Of a stretch of DNA of 28,720 nt, positions 13,876 through 21,204 are shown piece after piece. The position numbers and the translations under genes were made by a program. Source of the stretch: an uncultured Collinsella sp. Its GTDB lineage: Bacteria > Actinomycetota > Coriobacteriia > Coriobacteriales > Coriobacteriaceae. The stretch is taken from the NCBI GenBank assembly GCA_900761995.1, contig CAAFEY010000029.1, positions 1 through 28,720 on the forward strand. The letters are read 5' to 3'. The notes beneath the pieces were generated by a model. The model had not been told where the DNA came from. It made no database searches and saw only the letters and a list, made by a program, of their open reading frames with translations. The first letter of the stretch is position 1, and each line of letters begins with the position of its first letter.

Positions 13876-16626
13876 GTGAGCGATTGCAAGAGGGTTTACC
13901 GTTTTGGAACCGACGCCCAGGGCACCTGTGTCACCGAGGGCGACAAGTCCATGAACTTCGTGCTTGGCGGCAAAGGCGCAAACCTTGCCGAGATGAGCCG
14001 CATCGGCCTGCCGGTTCCCGGTGGCTTTACCATTACTTGCCAGACCTGTGTCGAGTATTCCGGTGCCGGTAACGTCTGGCCCGAGGGCGCACTCGATGAG
14101 ATCGTTGCCGCCGAGGCCGACCTCGAGGCCCGCTGCGGCAAGAAGCTCGGCGACGCCTCCGACCCGCTGCTCGTGTCGGTTCGCTCGGGCGCTCCGTTCT
14201 CTATGCCCGGCATGATGGACACGGTCCTCAACCTGGGCCTTAACGACGATTCCGTTCAGGGCCTTATCGCCCAGACGCAAAACCCGCGCTTTGCCTGGGA
14301 TAGCTACCGCCGGTTTATCCAGATGTTCTCCAACGTCGTCATGGGCGTCGACGCCGACCTGTTCGAGAACGCTCTGACCCAGGCACGCCTGGTCGCCGGC
14401 GTTCGCGTCGATTCCGAGCTTTCGGCCGAGGACCTGCAGGAGCTCGTCGAGACCTTCAAGGGCCTCTTCTCCGAGAACGTCGAGGCCGCCCTGTATCCCG
14501 AGCTCGAGGTCGCTGACGGCAAGCCCGTTTTCCCGCACGACCCGGAGCTTCAGCTACGCCTTGCAATCCAGGCCGTCTTTGGCAGCTGGATGAACGAGCG
14601 TGCCTGCATCTACCGCAAGCAGCATGGCATTTCCGACGAGCTCGGCACCGCCGTCAACGTCCAGGCCATGGCCTTTGGCAACAAGGGGGAGACCTCTGCG
14701 ACCGGCGTCGCCTTTACGCGCAACCCGGCCGACGGCACTAAGGAGTTCTACGGCGACTTTCTGGTGAACGCCCAGGGCGAGGACGTTGTCGCCGGCATCC
14801 GCAACACCGAGCCCATCGCCGACCTCAAGACCACCCCGGGCCTCGAGTCTGCAGGTGAGGAGCTCGAGCGCGTGTTCCTGACGCTCGAGGATCACTATCG
14901 CGATATGTGCGATATCGAGTTCACCATCGAGCAGGGTAAGCTCTGGATGCTCCAGACTCGCGTGGGCAAGCGCACCGCTACCGCCGCCCTGCGTATCGCC
15001 ATCGAGATGGTCGAGGAGGGCCTGATCACCCGTGAGGAGGCCGTGAGCCGCATCGACCCCGCACAGCTCGACCAGCTCCTGCACCCGCAGTTCGACGCCT
15101 CCAAGAAGTACGAGGCGCTGGCCAGCGGTCTGAACGCCAGCCCCGGTGCCGCCGTGGGCGAGGTCGTGTTCTCGAGCGATGACGCCGTTGCACGTTCCGC
15201 CGAGGGGCATAAAGTCATTTTGGTTCGCTGGGAGACCAACCCCGACGACCTGAAGGGCATGGTCGCCGCCGAGGGCATCCTGACCAGCCACGGTGGCAAG
15301 ACGAGCCATGCCGCCGTTATCGCCCGCGGCATGGGTACGCCCTGCGTTTGCGGCGTTGAGCGCTTCCACATTGACGCGGCAGAGAAGGTCGTGCGCATCG
15401 AGGGCAGCGACCGCGTGCTGCGCGAGGGCGATGTCATCTCCATCGACGGCACCCAGGGTATCGTCGTCGACGGCGCGGTCGACCTGGTCTCTGCAGAGCT
15501 CACCGGCGATCTGGACACCATCCTGTCCTGGGCCGACGAGATTCGCCTGGACGAGACCTGTGGTCATGCCAACCATGTGCGCGTCAACGCCGACAATCCC
15601 GAGGATGCCGAGCTTGCCCTCGAGTTTGGTGCCGAGGCCATCGGTCTATGCCGCACCGAGCACATGTTCCTGGGTGACCGTAAGAACATCATCCAGAGCT
15701 TTATTCTGTCCGATGATGAGGCCGTGAAGCAGCAGGCCCTGGCCGACCTGCTCAAGGTTCAGACCGAGGACTTCCTGGCGATGTTCAAGACCATGTCCAG
15801 TCGCGATGTGGTCGTTCGCCTGCTCGATCCGCCGCTTCATGAATTCCTGGATAATCCTCGCGAGCTCGAGGTCGCCATCACCAAGAAGGAGGCCGCCGGT
15901 GCCAGCGAGGAAGAGCTTGCCGCCCTGCGTGCCCGCCTGCGCCGTATCGACGGCATGGTCGAGTCCAACCCGATGCTCGGCCTGCGCGGCGTGCGCCTGT
16001 CCGTCGTCTTTGGCGATCTGCCGCTCATGCAGGTCCGTGCCGTCGCAACGGCTGCCGCCCGCCTCATTAAGGAAGGCGTCGATCCGCGCCCCGAGATTAT
16101 GGTCCCGCTCGTTTCCATTACGGCCGAGCATGTCCAGACCCGCGAGGTCATCGAGCACGTGATCGCCGAGGTTTCCGCCGAAGAAGGCGTCGAGCTCAAT
16201 ATTCCCGTGGGCACGATGCTCGAGCTGCCACGCGCCTGCATGGTCGCCGACGATATCGCCCAGCATGCCGACTTCTTCTGCTTTGGCACCAATGACCTCA
16301 CCCAGACGACCTTTGGCTTCTCGCGCGACGACGCCGAGGCCAAGTTTATCCCGCTGTACATGCATAAGAAGATCCTGAAGGACAACCCCTTCGAGACCAT
16401 CGACGCGGCGGTACTGGAGCTGGTGCGCATGGCCGTCGAGAAGGGTCGCGCCACCAACCCCGACATGCACTTTGGCGTGTGCGGCGAGCACGGCGGCGAC
16501 CCCAAGTCCATTAAGGGCCTGTTCAACGTGGCCGACGTGGACTACGTGTCCTGCTCGCCCTATCGCGTGCCCCTCGCACGTCTTGCGGCCGCCCAGGCCA
16601 AGCTCGAGGCGAAGCGCTCCGCGTAA
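13876..16626 (+). CDS. ppdK: Pyruvate, phosphate dikinase
   Basis: A 916-aa enzyme that interconverts pyruvate, ATP and Pi with PEP, AMP and PPi, linking glycolysis and gluconeogenesis. An N-terminal nucleotide-binding domain (FVLGGKGANLAEM at about 28-40, VSVRSGAPFSMPGMMDT later) is followed by the swivelling phosphohistidine domain and the C-terminal PEP/pyruvate barrel. The catalytic histidine is H478 in GGKTSHAAVIARGMG, and T476 is the residue PDRP enzymes phosphorylate. C869 in FGVCGEHGGDP is the expected active-site cysteine. The motif has GGK rather than the GGM of clostridial and plant PPDK, a variant I recall from actinobacteria. The start is GTG at 13876 behind GGAAGGGG. The PDRP gene is immediately upstream. 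Confidence 0.97.
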   Translation: MSDCKRVYRFGTDAQGTCVTEGDKSMNFVLGGKGANLAEMSRIGLPVPGGFTITCQTCVEYSGAGNVWPEGALDEIVAAEADLEARCGKKLGDASDPLLVSVRSGAPFSMPGMMDTVLNLGLNDDSVQGLIAQTQNPRFAWDSYRRFIQMFSNVVMGVDADLFENALTQARLVAGVRVDSELSAEDLQELVETFKGLFSENVEAALYPELEVADGKPVFPHDPELQLRLAIQAVFGSWMNERACIYRKQHGISDELGTAVNVQAMAFGNKGETSATGVAFTRNPADGTKEFYGDFLVNAQGEDVVAGIRNTEPIADLKTTPGLESAGEELERVFLTLEDHYRDMCDIEFTIEQGKLWMLQTRVGKRTATAALRIAIEMVEEGLITREEAVSRIDPAQLDQLLHPQFDASKKYEALASGLNASPGAAVGEVVFSSDDAVARSAEGHKVILVRWETNPDDLKGMVAAEGILTSHGGKTSHAAVIARGMGTPCVCGVERFHIDAAEKVVRIEGSDRVLREGDVISIDGTQGIVVDGAVDLVSAELTGDLDTILSWADEIRLDETCGHANHVRVNADNPEDAELALEFGAEAIGLCRTEHMFLGDRKNIIQSFILSDDEAVKQQALADLLKVQTEDFLAMFKTMSSRDVVVRLLDPPLHEFLDNPRELEVAITKKEAAGASEEELAALRARLRRIDGMVESNPMLGLRGVRLSVVFGDLPLMQVRAVATAAARLIKEGVDPRPEIMVPLVSITAEHVQTREVIEHVIAEVSAEEGVELNIPVGTMLELPRACMVADDIAQHADFFCFGTNDLTQTTFGFSRDDAEAKFIPLYMHKKILKDNPFETIDAAVLELVRMAVEKGRATNPDMHFGVCGEHGGDPKSIKGLFNVADVDYVSCSPYRVPLARLAAAQAKLEAKRSA

Positions 16627-16665
16627 CGTTTTGGGCGTAGACGCCTAGTGTAGCCCCCCTTCATG

Positions 16666-16758
16666 CCGCCTGTCTCATTCTCGAGGCGGGCGGTTATCAT
16701 GTGCGGGTTTTGTCTTTTTGTCTGCGTAAAAAATTGTTCTTGCAGCAGAAACCCGCGC
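16666..16758 (+). repeat. Inverted repeats between ppdK and rplS
   Basis: CCGCCT (16666-16671) pairs with AGGCGG (16684-16689) over a 12-nt loop with no T tract, so it is at best a weak terminator for ppdK. A second inverted repeat pairs 16701-16710 with 16749-16758 (GCGGGTTT and AAACCCGC at its core) around 38 bases. Its right arm falls between the predicted -35 and -10 of rplS. Confidence 0.4.
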
Positions 16759-16767
16759 GTGTATACT
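16740..16767 (+). promoter_or_regulatory. Candidate rplS promoter
   Basis: TATACT at 16762-16767 is a good -10. TTGCAG at 16740-16745, with a 16-bp spacer, is the best available -35 and is weak. The predicted start near 16774 gives a leader of about 63 nt. Confidence 0.55.
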
Positions 16768-16788
16768 CGAATACGTTTGTTCAACTAC

Positions 16789-16812
16789 GTGCCGGCCAAG
16801 GTGGTACGGCAC
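16789..16812 (+). promoter_or_regulatory. Hairpin in the rplS leader
   Basis: GTGCCG (16789-16794) pairs with CGGCAC (16807-16812) around a 12-nt loop rich in GG and CC, upstream of the AAGGA ribosome-binding site. Position and size suit a ribosomal-protein leader. L19 leaders are known in Firmicutes, but I cannot match this one to that model by eye. Confidence 0.4.
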
Positions 16813-16836
16813 CTCTAGAAGAGTAAGGAATTGCAC

Positions 16837-17178
16837 ATGGATTACATCCGCGCAATCGAGCGTCAGCAGATCCGCGAGGACATTCCTCAGGTTCGCGTCG
16901 CCGACAACGTCAAGGTTCACTACCGCATTAAGGAAGGCGACCGCGAGCGCATCCAGGTCTTCCAGGGCGACGTCATCCGCATGGCCGGCGCCGGTGCCCG
17001 CGAGACCTTCACCGTCCGCAAGATGTCCTTCGGTGTCGGTGTTGAGCGTACCTTCCCGCTTCACAGCCCCAAGATCGCCAAGCTCGAGGTCGTTCGTCAT
17101 GGTCGCGTCCGTCGCGCCAAGCTGTACTACCTCCGCGACAAGGTGGGCAAGGCTGCTCGCATCCCCGAGAAGCGCTAA
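16837..17178 (+). CDS. rplS: Large ribosomal subunit protein bL19
   Basis: A 113-aa protein at the 30S-50S interface. The family pattern is clear: VKVHYRIKEGDRERIQVFQG, then the long basic ending VERTFPLHSPKIAKLEVVRHGRVRRAKLYYLRD in the usual order. The ATG at 16837 has AAGGA at 16825-16829 (7-nt spacing). A TTG two codons earlier is less likely because it falls inside the spacing region. It is separated from trmD, its common partner, by lepB and the glyQS-PDRP-ppdK block. A double hairpin with a strong terminator follows. Confidence 0.96.
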   Translation: MDYIRAIERQQIREDIPQVRVADNVKVHYRIKEGDRERIQVFQGDVIRMAGAGARETFTVRKMSFGVGVERTFPLHSPKIAKLEVVRHGRVRRAKLYYLRDKVGKAARIPEKR

Positions 17179-17193
17179 GAAGATCGCAGCGTC

Positions 17194-17242
17194 TGTCCAC
17201 TCGTTTGGACACAAGGGTCACCTTCGGGTGGCCCTTCTTTTT
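17194..17242 (+). terminator. Rho-independent terminator after rplS
   Basis: The main stem is 10 bp, 17213-17222 with 17227-17236 (one T-G wobble), closed by the very stable C(TTCG)G tetraloop and followed by CTTTTT. A smaller hairpin, TGTCCA with TGGACA (17194-17211), stands directly before it. Confidence 0.93.
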
Positions 17243-17271
17243 ATCTGATTTGCATGCAAGGAGGGCCTGGT

Positions 17272-18060
17272 ATGGCCAACATGACGAGCTCGGTTTCGGC
17301 ATCGCAGATTGCCGGTGAGTTGGCGAGCGCTACGTTTGAGGAGATTCCCGCCCTCGTGGAGCATTATCGCGAGGACCCGCGCCAGCAGGTGATCAAGGCT
17401 TGTGAACGCGCCCTCAAACGCCATGCCAAAGAGCTTGCCGAGCGCGAGCGCGTCAATGATATGTATGAGCTTATGCATGAGCTTGGCGGCGATGGGGTGG
17501 TCGTTGGTGTCGACGAGGTGGGTCGCGGATCGGTGGCCGGTCCTTTGACGGTATGCGCCGTCTGCCTTCCTATGGAGCCGCGCGTCTGGGGCATCAACGA
17601 TTCCAAAAAGCTCACGCCGGCGCGCCGCGAGTTGCTCTCAGTGAAGATTGCCGAGGTGGCGACGGCGATCGGCTTTTGCCATATCGCGCCTAAGGATATC
17701 GATGAGATGGGCATGGCCCGTGCTATCCGTACCGCCGTTGCGGGCGCCGTGGCCGATACGGGACTTGAACCCGACTGCGTCCTCATGGATGGCAACCCCT
17801 TGGGCGCCGTTCCCAACGAGCGCGACGTGGTGAAGGGCGATGCTAAAATCGCCTGCATCGCCGCGGCGTCCATCATGGCCAAGGTGACGCGTGACGAGAT
17901 GATGGTCGAGTACGATGCCGAGTATCCCGAGTACCATCTGGCCGAATCGAAGGGCTATGCGAGCCCCGAGCACATCGAGGCCATTCGCAAACATGGTCTT
18001 TCTCCGCTGCACCGTGTGAGCTTTTGCGGAAACTTTCTGCAGACTGAGCGCCTTTTCTAG
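17272..18060 (+). CDS. rnhB: Ribonuclease HII
   Basis: A 262-aa endonuclease that cuts RNA in RNA-DNA hybrids and removes single ribonucleotides from DNA. The catalytic D81 and E82 are in VVGVDEVGRGSVAGPL; later acidic residues are in DCVLMDGNP and near the KGDAKIACIAAASIMAKV block. About 70 residues precede the catalytic domain and contain DPRQQVIKACERALKR, resembling the hybrid-binding extension of Bacillus-type RNase HII. The ATG at 17272 is chosen because AAGGAGG (17258-17264) is 7 nt upstream; an ATG at 17254 lies before that site. A terminator follows. Confidence 0.95.
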   Translation: MANMTSSVSASQIAGELASATFEEIPALVEHYREDPRQQVIKACERALKRHAKELAERERVNDMYELMHELGGDGVVVGVDEVGRGSVAGPLTVCAVCLPMEPRVWGINDSKKLTPARRELLSVKIAEVATAIGFCHIAPKDIDEMGMARAIRTAVAGAVADTGLEPDCVLMDGNPLGAVPNERDVVKGDAKIACIAAASIMAKVTRDEMMVEYDAEYPEYHLAESKGYASPEHIEAIRKHGLSPLHRVSFCGNFLQTERLF

Positions 18061-18109
18061 GTCAATTGTGGAGACAGGGACCCCTGGGGTTTTATAAACC
18101 TGCTGGTAG

Positions 18110-18151
18110 CGGGCCGTATGCAACACCATTGCTGCGTACGGCCCGTTTTTT
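18110..18151 (+). terminator. Rho-independent terminator after rnhB
   Basis: A 12-bp stem pairs 18110-18121 with 18134-18145 (one T-G wobble) around a 12-nt loop, followed by six T residues (18146-18151). A smaller ACCC-CTG-GGGT hairpin followed by TTTT precedes it at 18080-18093. Confidence 0.9.
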
Positions 18152-18158
18152 GTCGGCA

Positions 18159-18180
18159 TTTGGTCAGCTTTTGGTTAGCT
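18159..18180 (+). repeat. 11-bp tandem repeat upstream of yraN operon
   Basis: TTTGGTCAGCT at 18159-18169 is followed directly by TTTGGTTAGCT at 18170-18180, a tandem repeat with one mismatch and a period of one helical turn. It lies between the rnhB terminator and yraN, where the promoter of the five-gene operon should be. I see no confident -35/-10 pair there. Confidence 0.5.
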
Positions 18181-18249
18181 TCCGGTACTTACCCGCATGA
18201 AAGGTGCCCTCATCATCGGGGCAATGCAGTGTGCAGGAAAGGAGACCCC

Positions 18250-18735
18250 ATGAGTGCCGCAAGCAAAAAGAGCGAGACGCAGCAGCTCAAGGAGCGTTGG
18301 GAAAACGGCGAGCTCGACTGCGGGGCGATGACGCCCGAGTTTATCAAGGGACTCAGTCCCCGCGAGTTGGGCATGCTGGGCGAGCTGATCACCATCGACT
18401 ACTTTAACGAGCGCGGCTACACCTTGCTGGAGCAGGGCTATCGGTGTACCGAGGGCGAGGCCGACCTGGTGCTGCTCGATGAGCTCGACGATGTCGTGGT
18501 GATGGCCGAGGTCAAGACGAGACGCGTCGCCCTGGATTGCACCACGCGGGTCTTTCCCGAGGAGGCCGTGGATGCCCAAAAGCAACGCCGCTACCGCCGC
18601 ATCGCAAGCTGCTATCTCATGGAGCACTATCCGCTCAAGGCGATCCGCTTCGATGCCGTGGGCGTCACCATCCGCGGCGGGCATATCGCCGAGATCGAGC
18701 ATCAGTACAACGCATTCGATTGGCAGGTGTCGTGA
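18250..18735 (+). CDS. yraN: YraN family nuclease-like protein (UPF0102)
   Basis: A 161-aa protein with the PD-(D/E)xK-like core of the YraN family; the function is not established. Candidate metal-binding residues are E45 (LGMLGELITIDYF), D72 (EGEADLVLL) and E87-x-K89 (AEVKTRR), matching the family spacing. A 40-residue N-terminal extension precedes the core. The ATG at 18250 has AAAGGAG about 5 nt upstream; a longer reading frame reaching back into the rnhB terminator has no ribosome-binding site. Its stop overlaps the comM start by one base. Placement with comM and dprA is the conserved context and suggests a DNA-processing role. Confidence 0.9.
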   Translation: MSAASKKSETQQLKERWENGELDCGAMTPEFIKGLSPRELGMLGELITIDYFNERGYTLLEQGYRCTEGEADLVLLDELDDVVVMAEVKTRRVALDCTTRVFPEEAVDAQKQRRYRRIASCYLMEHYPLKAIRFDAVGVTIRGGHIAEIEHQYNAFDWQVS

Positions 18736-20258
18736 TGGCGTTCGAGACGTTTGCCGTTCACGCGGCCTGCATCCGCGGCGTCGAGGCGATTCACGTCACG
18801 GTCGAGGTCTCGCTTGCCGGTGGCGTTCCGGGCATTCAGATGCTCGGCATCCCGAGTATGGAGGTGATGGAGTCACGCGGGCGCATTCGCTGCGCGATGC
18901 GCTCCGCCGGGTTCGAGATCCCACGCTCGGGCATTACGGTCAATCTGGCGCCCGGCGATATTCGCAAGACCGGTAGCGGCTTTGATCTGCCCATCGCCAT
19001 CGCGGTTCTAGCGGCCGATGGTCAGATTCCCCGCGACAACCTCGATCGTTGTCTTATCGCCGGCGAGCTCGGCTTGGACGGCACGGTGCTTCCTGTCAAG
19101 GGCGAGGTGGCGTTTCAGCTATTGGCTCGAGACATGGGACTGTCTTTTATCGCCGGCAGGTCCGACCAGCATGTGCCACTCGCGGGCGTGGATTGCGGCT
19201 TTATCGACCATCTGTCTCAGCTTGCTCACGGCATGGGCGATGCCGCGCGGCACTACTTGGATTCTGAGGGCGTCGAGGCGACCTTTGAGCCCGAGCTCGA
19301 CTATGCCGACGTGCTGGGGCAGGAGGTCGCCAAACGCGGCATGGCACTGGCGGCAGCGGGTGAGCTCGGTTTGCTTATGATCGGGTCCCCGGGATCGGGC
19401 AAGACGATGCTCGCGCGCCGTATGACCGGCATTCTGCCCGAGCTTTCCGTTGAGGATCAGCAGGAGGCGCTGTGCATCCATTCGGTCTTGGGCGAGAACA
19501 TCGATGGCTTATTGGCAGGTCATCGACCGTTTCGAAGTCCCCATCACAGCATTTCAACGGCGGGCCTTATCGGCGGAGGACGCCCGGTGCATCCGGGTGA
19601 GATTAGCCTGGCTCATGGCGGCGTGCTCTTTTTGGACGAGCTTGCCGAGTTTCCCACGGGTGTGCTGCAGACGCTGCGTCAGCCCATCGAACGCGGCTAT
19701 GTGAGGATTGTACGCGTCGACGGGGCCTTTACCTTCCCGTCGCGCTTTCAGCTGCTCGCTGCGAGCAATCCCTGCCCCTGCGGCTTTTTGGGCGACCGTG
19801 AGGTGCCATGCCGCTGCTCGGCATCGATGGTGGAGCGCTATCAGGCAAAGTTGCGCGGTCCTTTGGCCGATCGTATCGACATGATGATCGATGTAACCCG
19901 TCCCGACCCCCAGGTGATTATCGAGGGCGCGGAGGGTATGTCGTCGGCCGAGTTGCGTGACTACGTTGTGCGCGGTCGCGCCTTTCGCGCTTGGCGCGAA
20001 TCCCGTATGGACGATGCGGATGCCGAGGCCGAGGATGACGAGACGCGGTCCATTGACGGCGTCGTTTCGACCTTTGAGCTCGATGATGCTGCCGAGAAAT
20101 GTGTACTCGGCCTGTCCAAACGCACACATCTTACGGGTCGCGGCATCGTGCGCCTGGTGCGTATCGCGCGTACAATCGCCGACGTCGCCGAGAGCGAGCA
20201 GGTGACGCAGGACCACGTGCTCGAGGCGGCGATGTACCAGGGAAGGAGGGACCAATGA
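18735..20258 (+). CDS. comM: YifB/ComM family AAA+ ATPase
   Basis: A 507-aa magnesium-chelatase-like AAA+ protein. ComM in Vibrio is a hexameric helicase that drives branch migration during natural transformation; that role is inferred here. The order is: N-terminal ChlI-like domain (VEVSLAGGVPGIQMLGIP, SGFDLPIAIAVL); Walker A GSPGSGKT (217-224); Walker B LFLDELAEF (D301, E302); a cysteine-rich insert NPCPCGFLGDREVPCRCS; and the C-terminal Mg-chelatase domain with SKRTHLTGRGIVRLVRIART. The start is the ATG in TGATG overlapping yraN. The stop overlaps dprA by ATGA. Length is normal. Confidence 0.94.
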   Translation: MAFETFAVHAACIRGVEAIHVTVEVSLAGGVPGIQMLGIPSMEVMESRGRIRCAMRSAGFEIPRSGITVNLAPGDIRKTGSGFDLPIAIAVLAADGQIPRDNLDRCLIAGELGLDGTVLPVKGEVAFQLLARDMGLSFIAGRSDQHVPLAGVDCGFIDHLSQLAHGMGDAARHYLDSEGVEATFEPELDYADVLGQEVAKRGMALAAAGELGLLMIGSPGSGKTMLARRMTGILPELSVEDQQEALCIHSVLGENIDGLLAGHRPFRSPHHSISTAGLIGGGRPVHPGEISLAHGGVLFLDELAEFPTGVLQTLRQPIERGYVRIVRVDGAFTFPSRFQLLAASNPCPCGFLGDREVPCRCSASMVERYQAKLRGPLADRIDMMIDVTRPDPQVIIEGAEGMSSAELRDYVVRGRAFRAWRESRMDDADAEAEDDETRSIDGVVSTFELDDAAEKCVLGLSKRTHLTGRGIVRLVRIARTIADVAESEQVTQDHVLEAAMYQGRRDQ

Positions 20259-21190
20259 TGGCCGAGGGGACCTTCGAGCTGCATCCAGGTGACGCGTTGT
20301 ATCCCGAGACCGTTTTGGAGCTTTCTGATGTACCTCAGACGCTCTATGTGCGCGGCAACCCCGAGGCGCTTTCGACGCCCGCGCTCTCCATCATCGGCGC
20401 GCGAAAGGCCTCGCCGTATGGTCTTGCCGTGGCAGAGCTTGCGGCAAAGGTGGCGGTCGAGGCGGGAGTGACGGTTGTTTCGGGCGGCGCGGTCGGTTGT
20501 GACCAGGCCTCGGGTTGGGCTGCGGTCAACGCCGGCGGCAAACACGTCGTGGTGCTGGGGACGGGCGCCGACGTGGTCTACCCGCGTTCGAGCGCGGGGC
20601 TTATTACTCGCACGCTCGATACAGATGGCGCGGTCGTGTCGATCTCTCCGTGGGGTATGGGTCCGCGCAAGTTTGCCTTTCCGCGCCGGAATCGCGTGAT
20701 CGCGGCCCTGTCGCAAGCCCTCTTTGTATCCGAGGCAGGTATGCCTTCCGGGACGTTTTCTACAGCCGAGGCTGCTATGGATTTGGGGCGCGAACTTCTT
20801 GCCGTGCCGGGGTCGATCCTATCGCCCGAGTCGCGTGGCACGAATTACCTCATTGCGAACGGTGCCTGCTGCATCATCGACGAGGAATCTATCGAGATGG
20901 CTATCTCACGCATCTACGGTACCCTGCGCTACTCGCGCCCCGAGGCTCCCGGCATTGCCGACCTGGATCCAACACAACAGACCGTGATGCATGCGCTCAT
21001 CGCCTCTCCGCTCAAGGTCGACGACATCGCGGCGCTCGTCTCGCTCGATGCTGTCGGCGTACTCAAACTCTTGGGTTCGCTTGAACTCGAGGGCCTTATC
21101 GAGCGCATGATGGATGGAAGGTATGCGCCCTCCAAGTTTGCCCTTCACGCCCAGACACCCTTCGGTCACAATGGAAAACGTGTCAATTAG
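20255..21190 (+). CDS. dprA: DNA-processing protein DprA
   Basis: A 311-aa Rossmann-fold protein that in other bacteria binds incoming single-stranded DNA and loads RecA. The core starts LSIIGARKASPYG (44-56) and includes VVVLGTGADVVYP, FAFPRRNRVIAALSQ and SGTFSTAEAAMDLGRELLAV (given in family order). The usual SGxAxGID..AH loop is replaced by SGGAVGCDQASGW from 76, a real departure. The C-terminal winged-helix region (about 235-300) is present; there is no N-terminal SAM-like domain. The ATG at 20255 overlaps the comM stop, with AGGAGG 5 nt upstream; the adjacent ATG at 20258 is equally possible. Confidence 0.93.
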   Translation: MMAEGTFELHPGDALYPETVLELSDVPQTLYVRGNPEALSTPALSIIGARKASPYGLAVAELAAKVAVEAGVTVVSGGAVGCDQASGWAAVNAGGKHVVVLGTGADVVYPRSSAGLITRTLDTDGAVVSISPWGMGPRKFAFPRRNRVIAALSQALFVSEAGMPSGTFSTAEAAMDLGRELLAVPGSILSPESRGTNYLIANGACCIIDEESIEMAISRIYGTLRYSRPEAPGIADLDPTQQTVMHALIASPLKVDDIAALVSLDAVGVLKLLGSLELEGLIERMMDGRYAPSKFALHAQTPFGHNGKRVN

Positions 21191-21204
21191 AAAGGTGTTT
21201 GCAG

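Noticed and set aside
15292..15339. Altered PPDK active-site motif (GGKTSH instead of GGMTSH)
   Set aside because: The Thr and catalytic His are intact and I recall the Lys variant as common in actinobacterial PPDK, so it is not a novelty.
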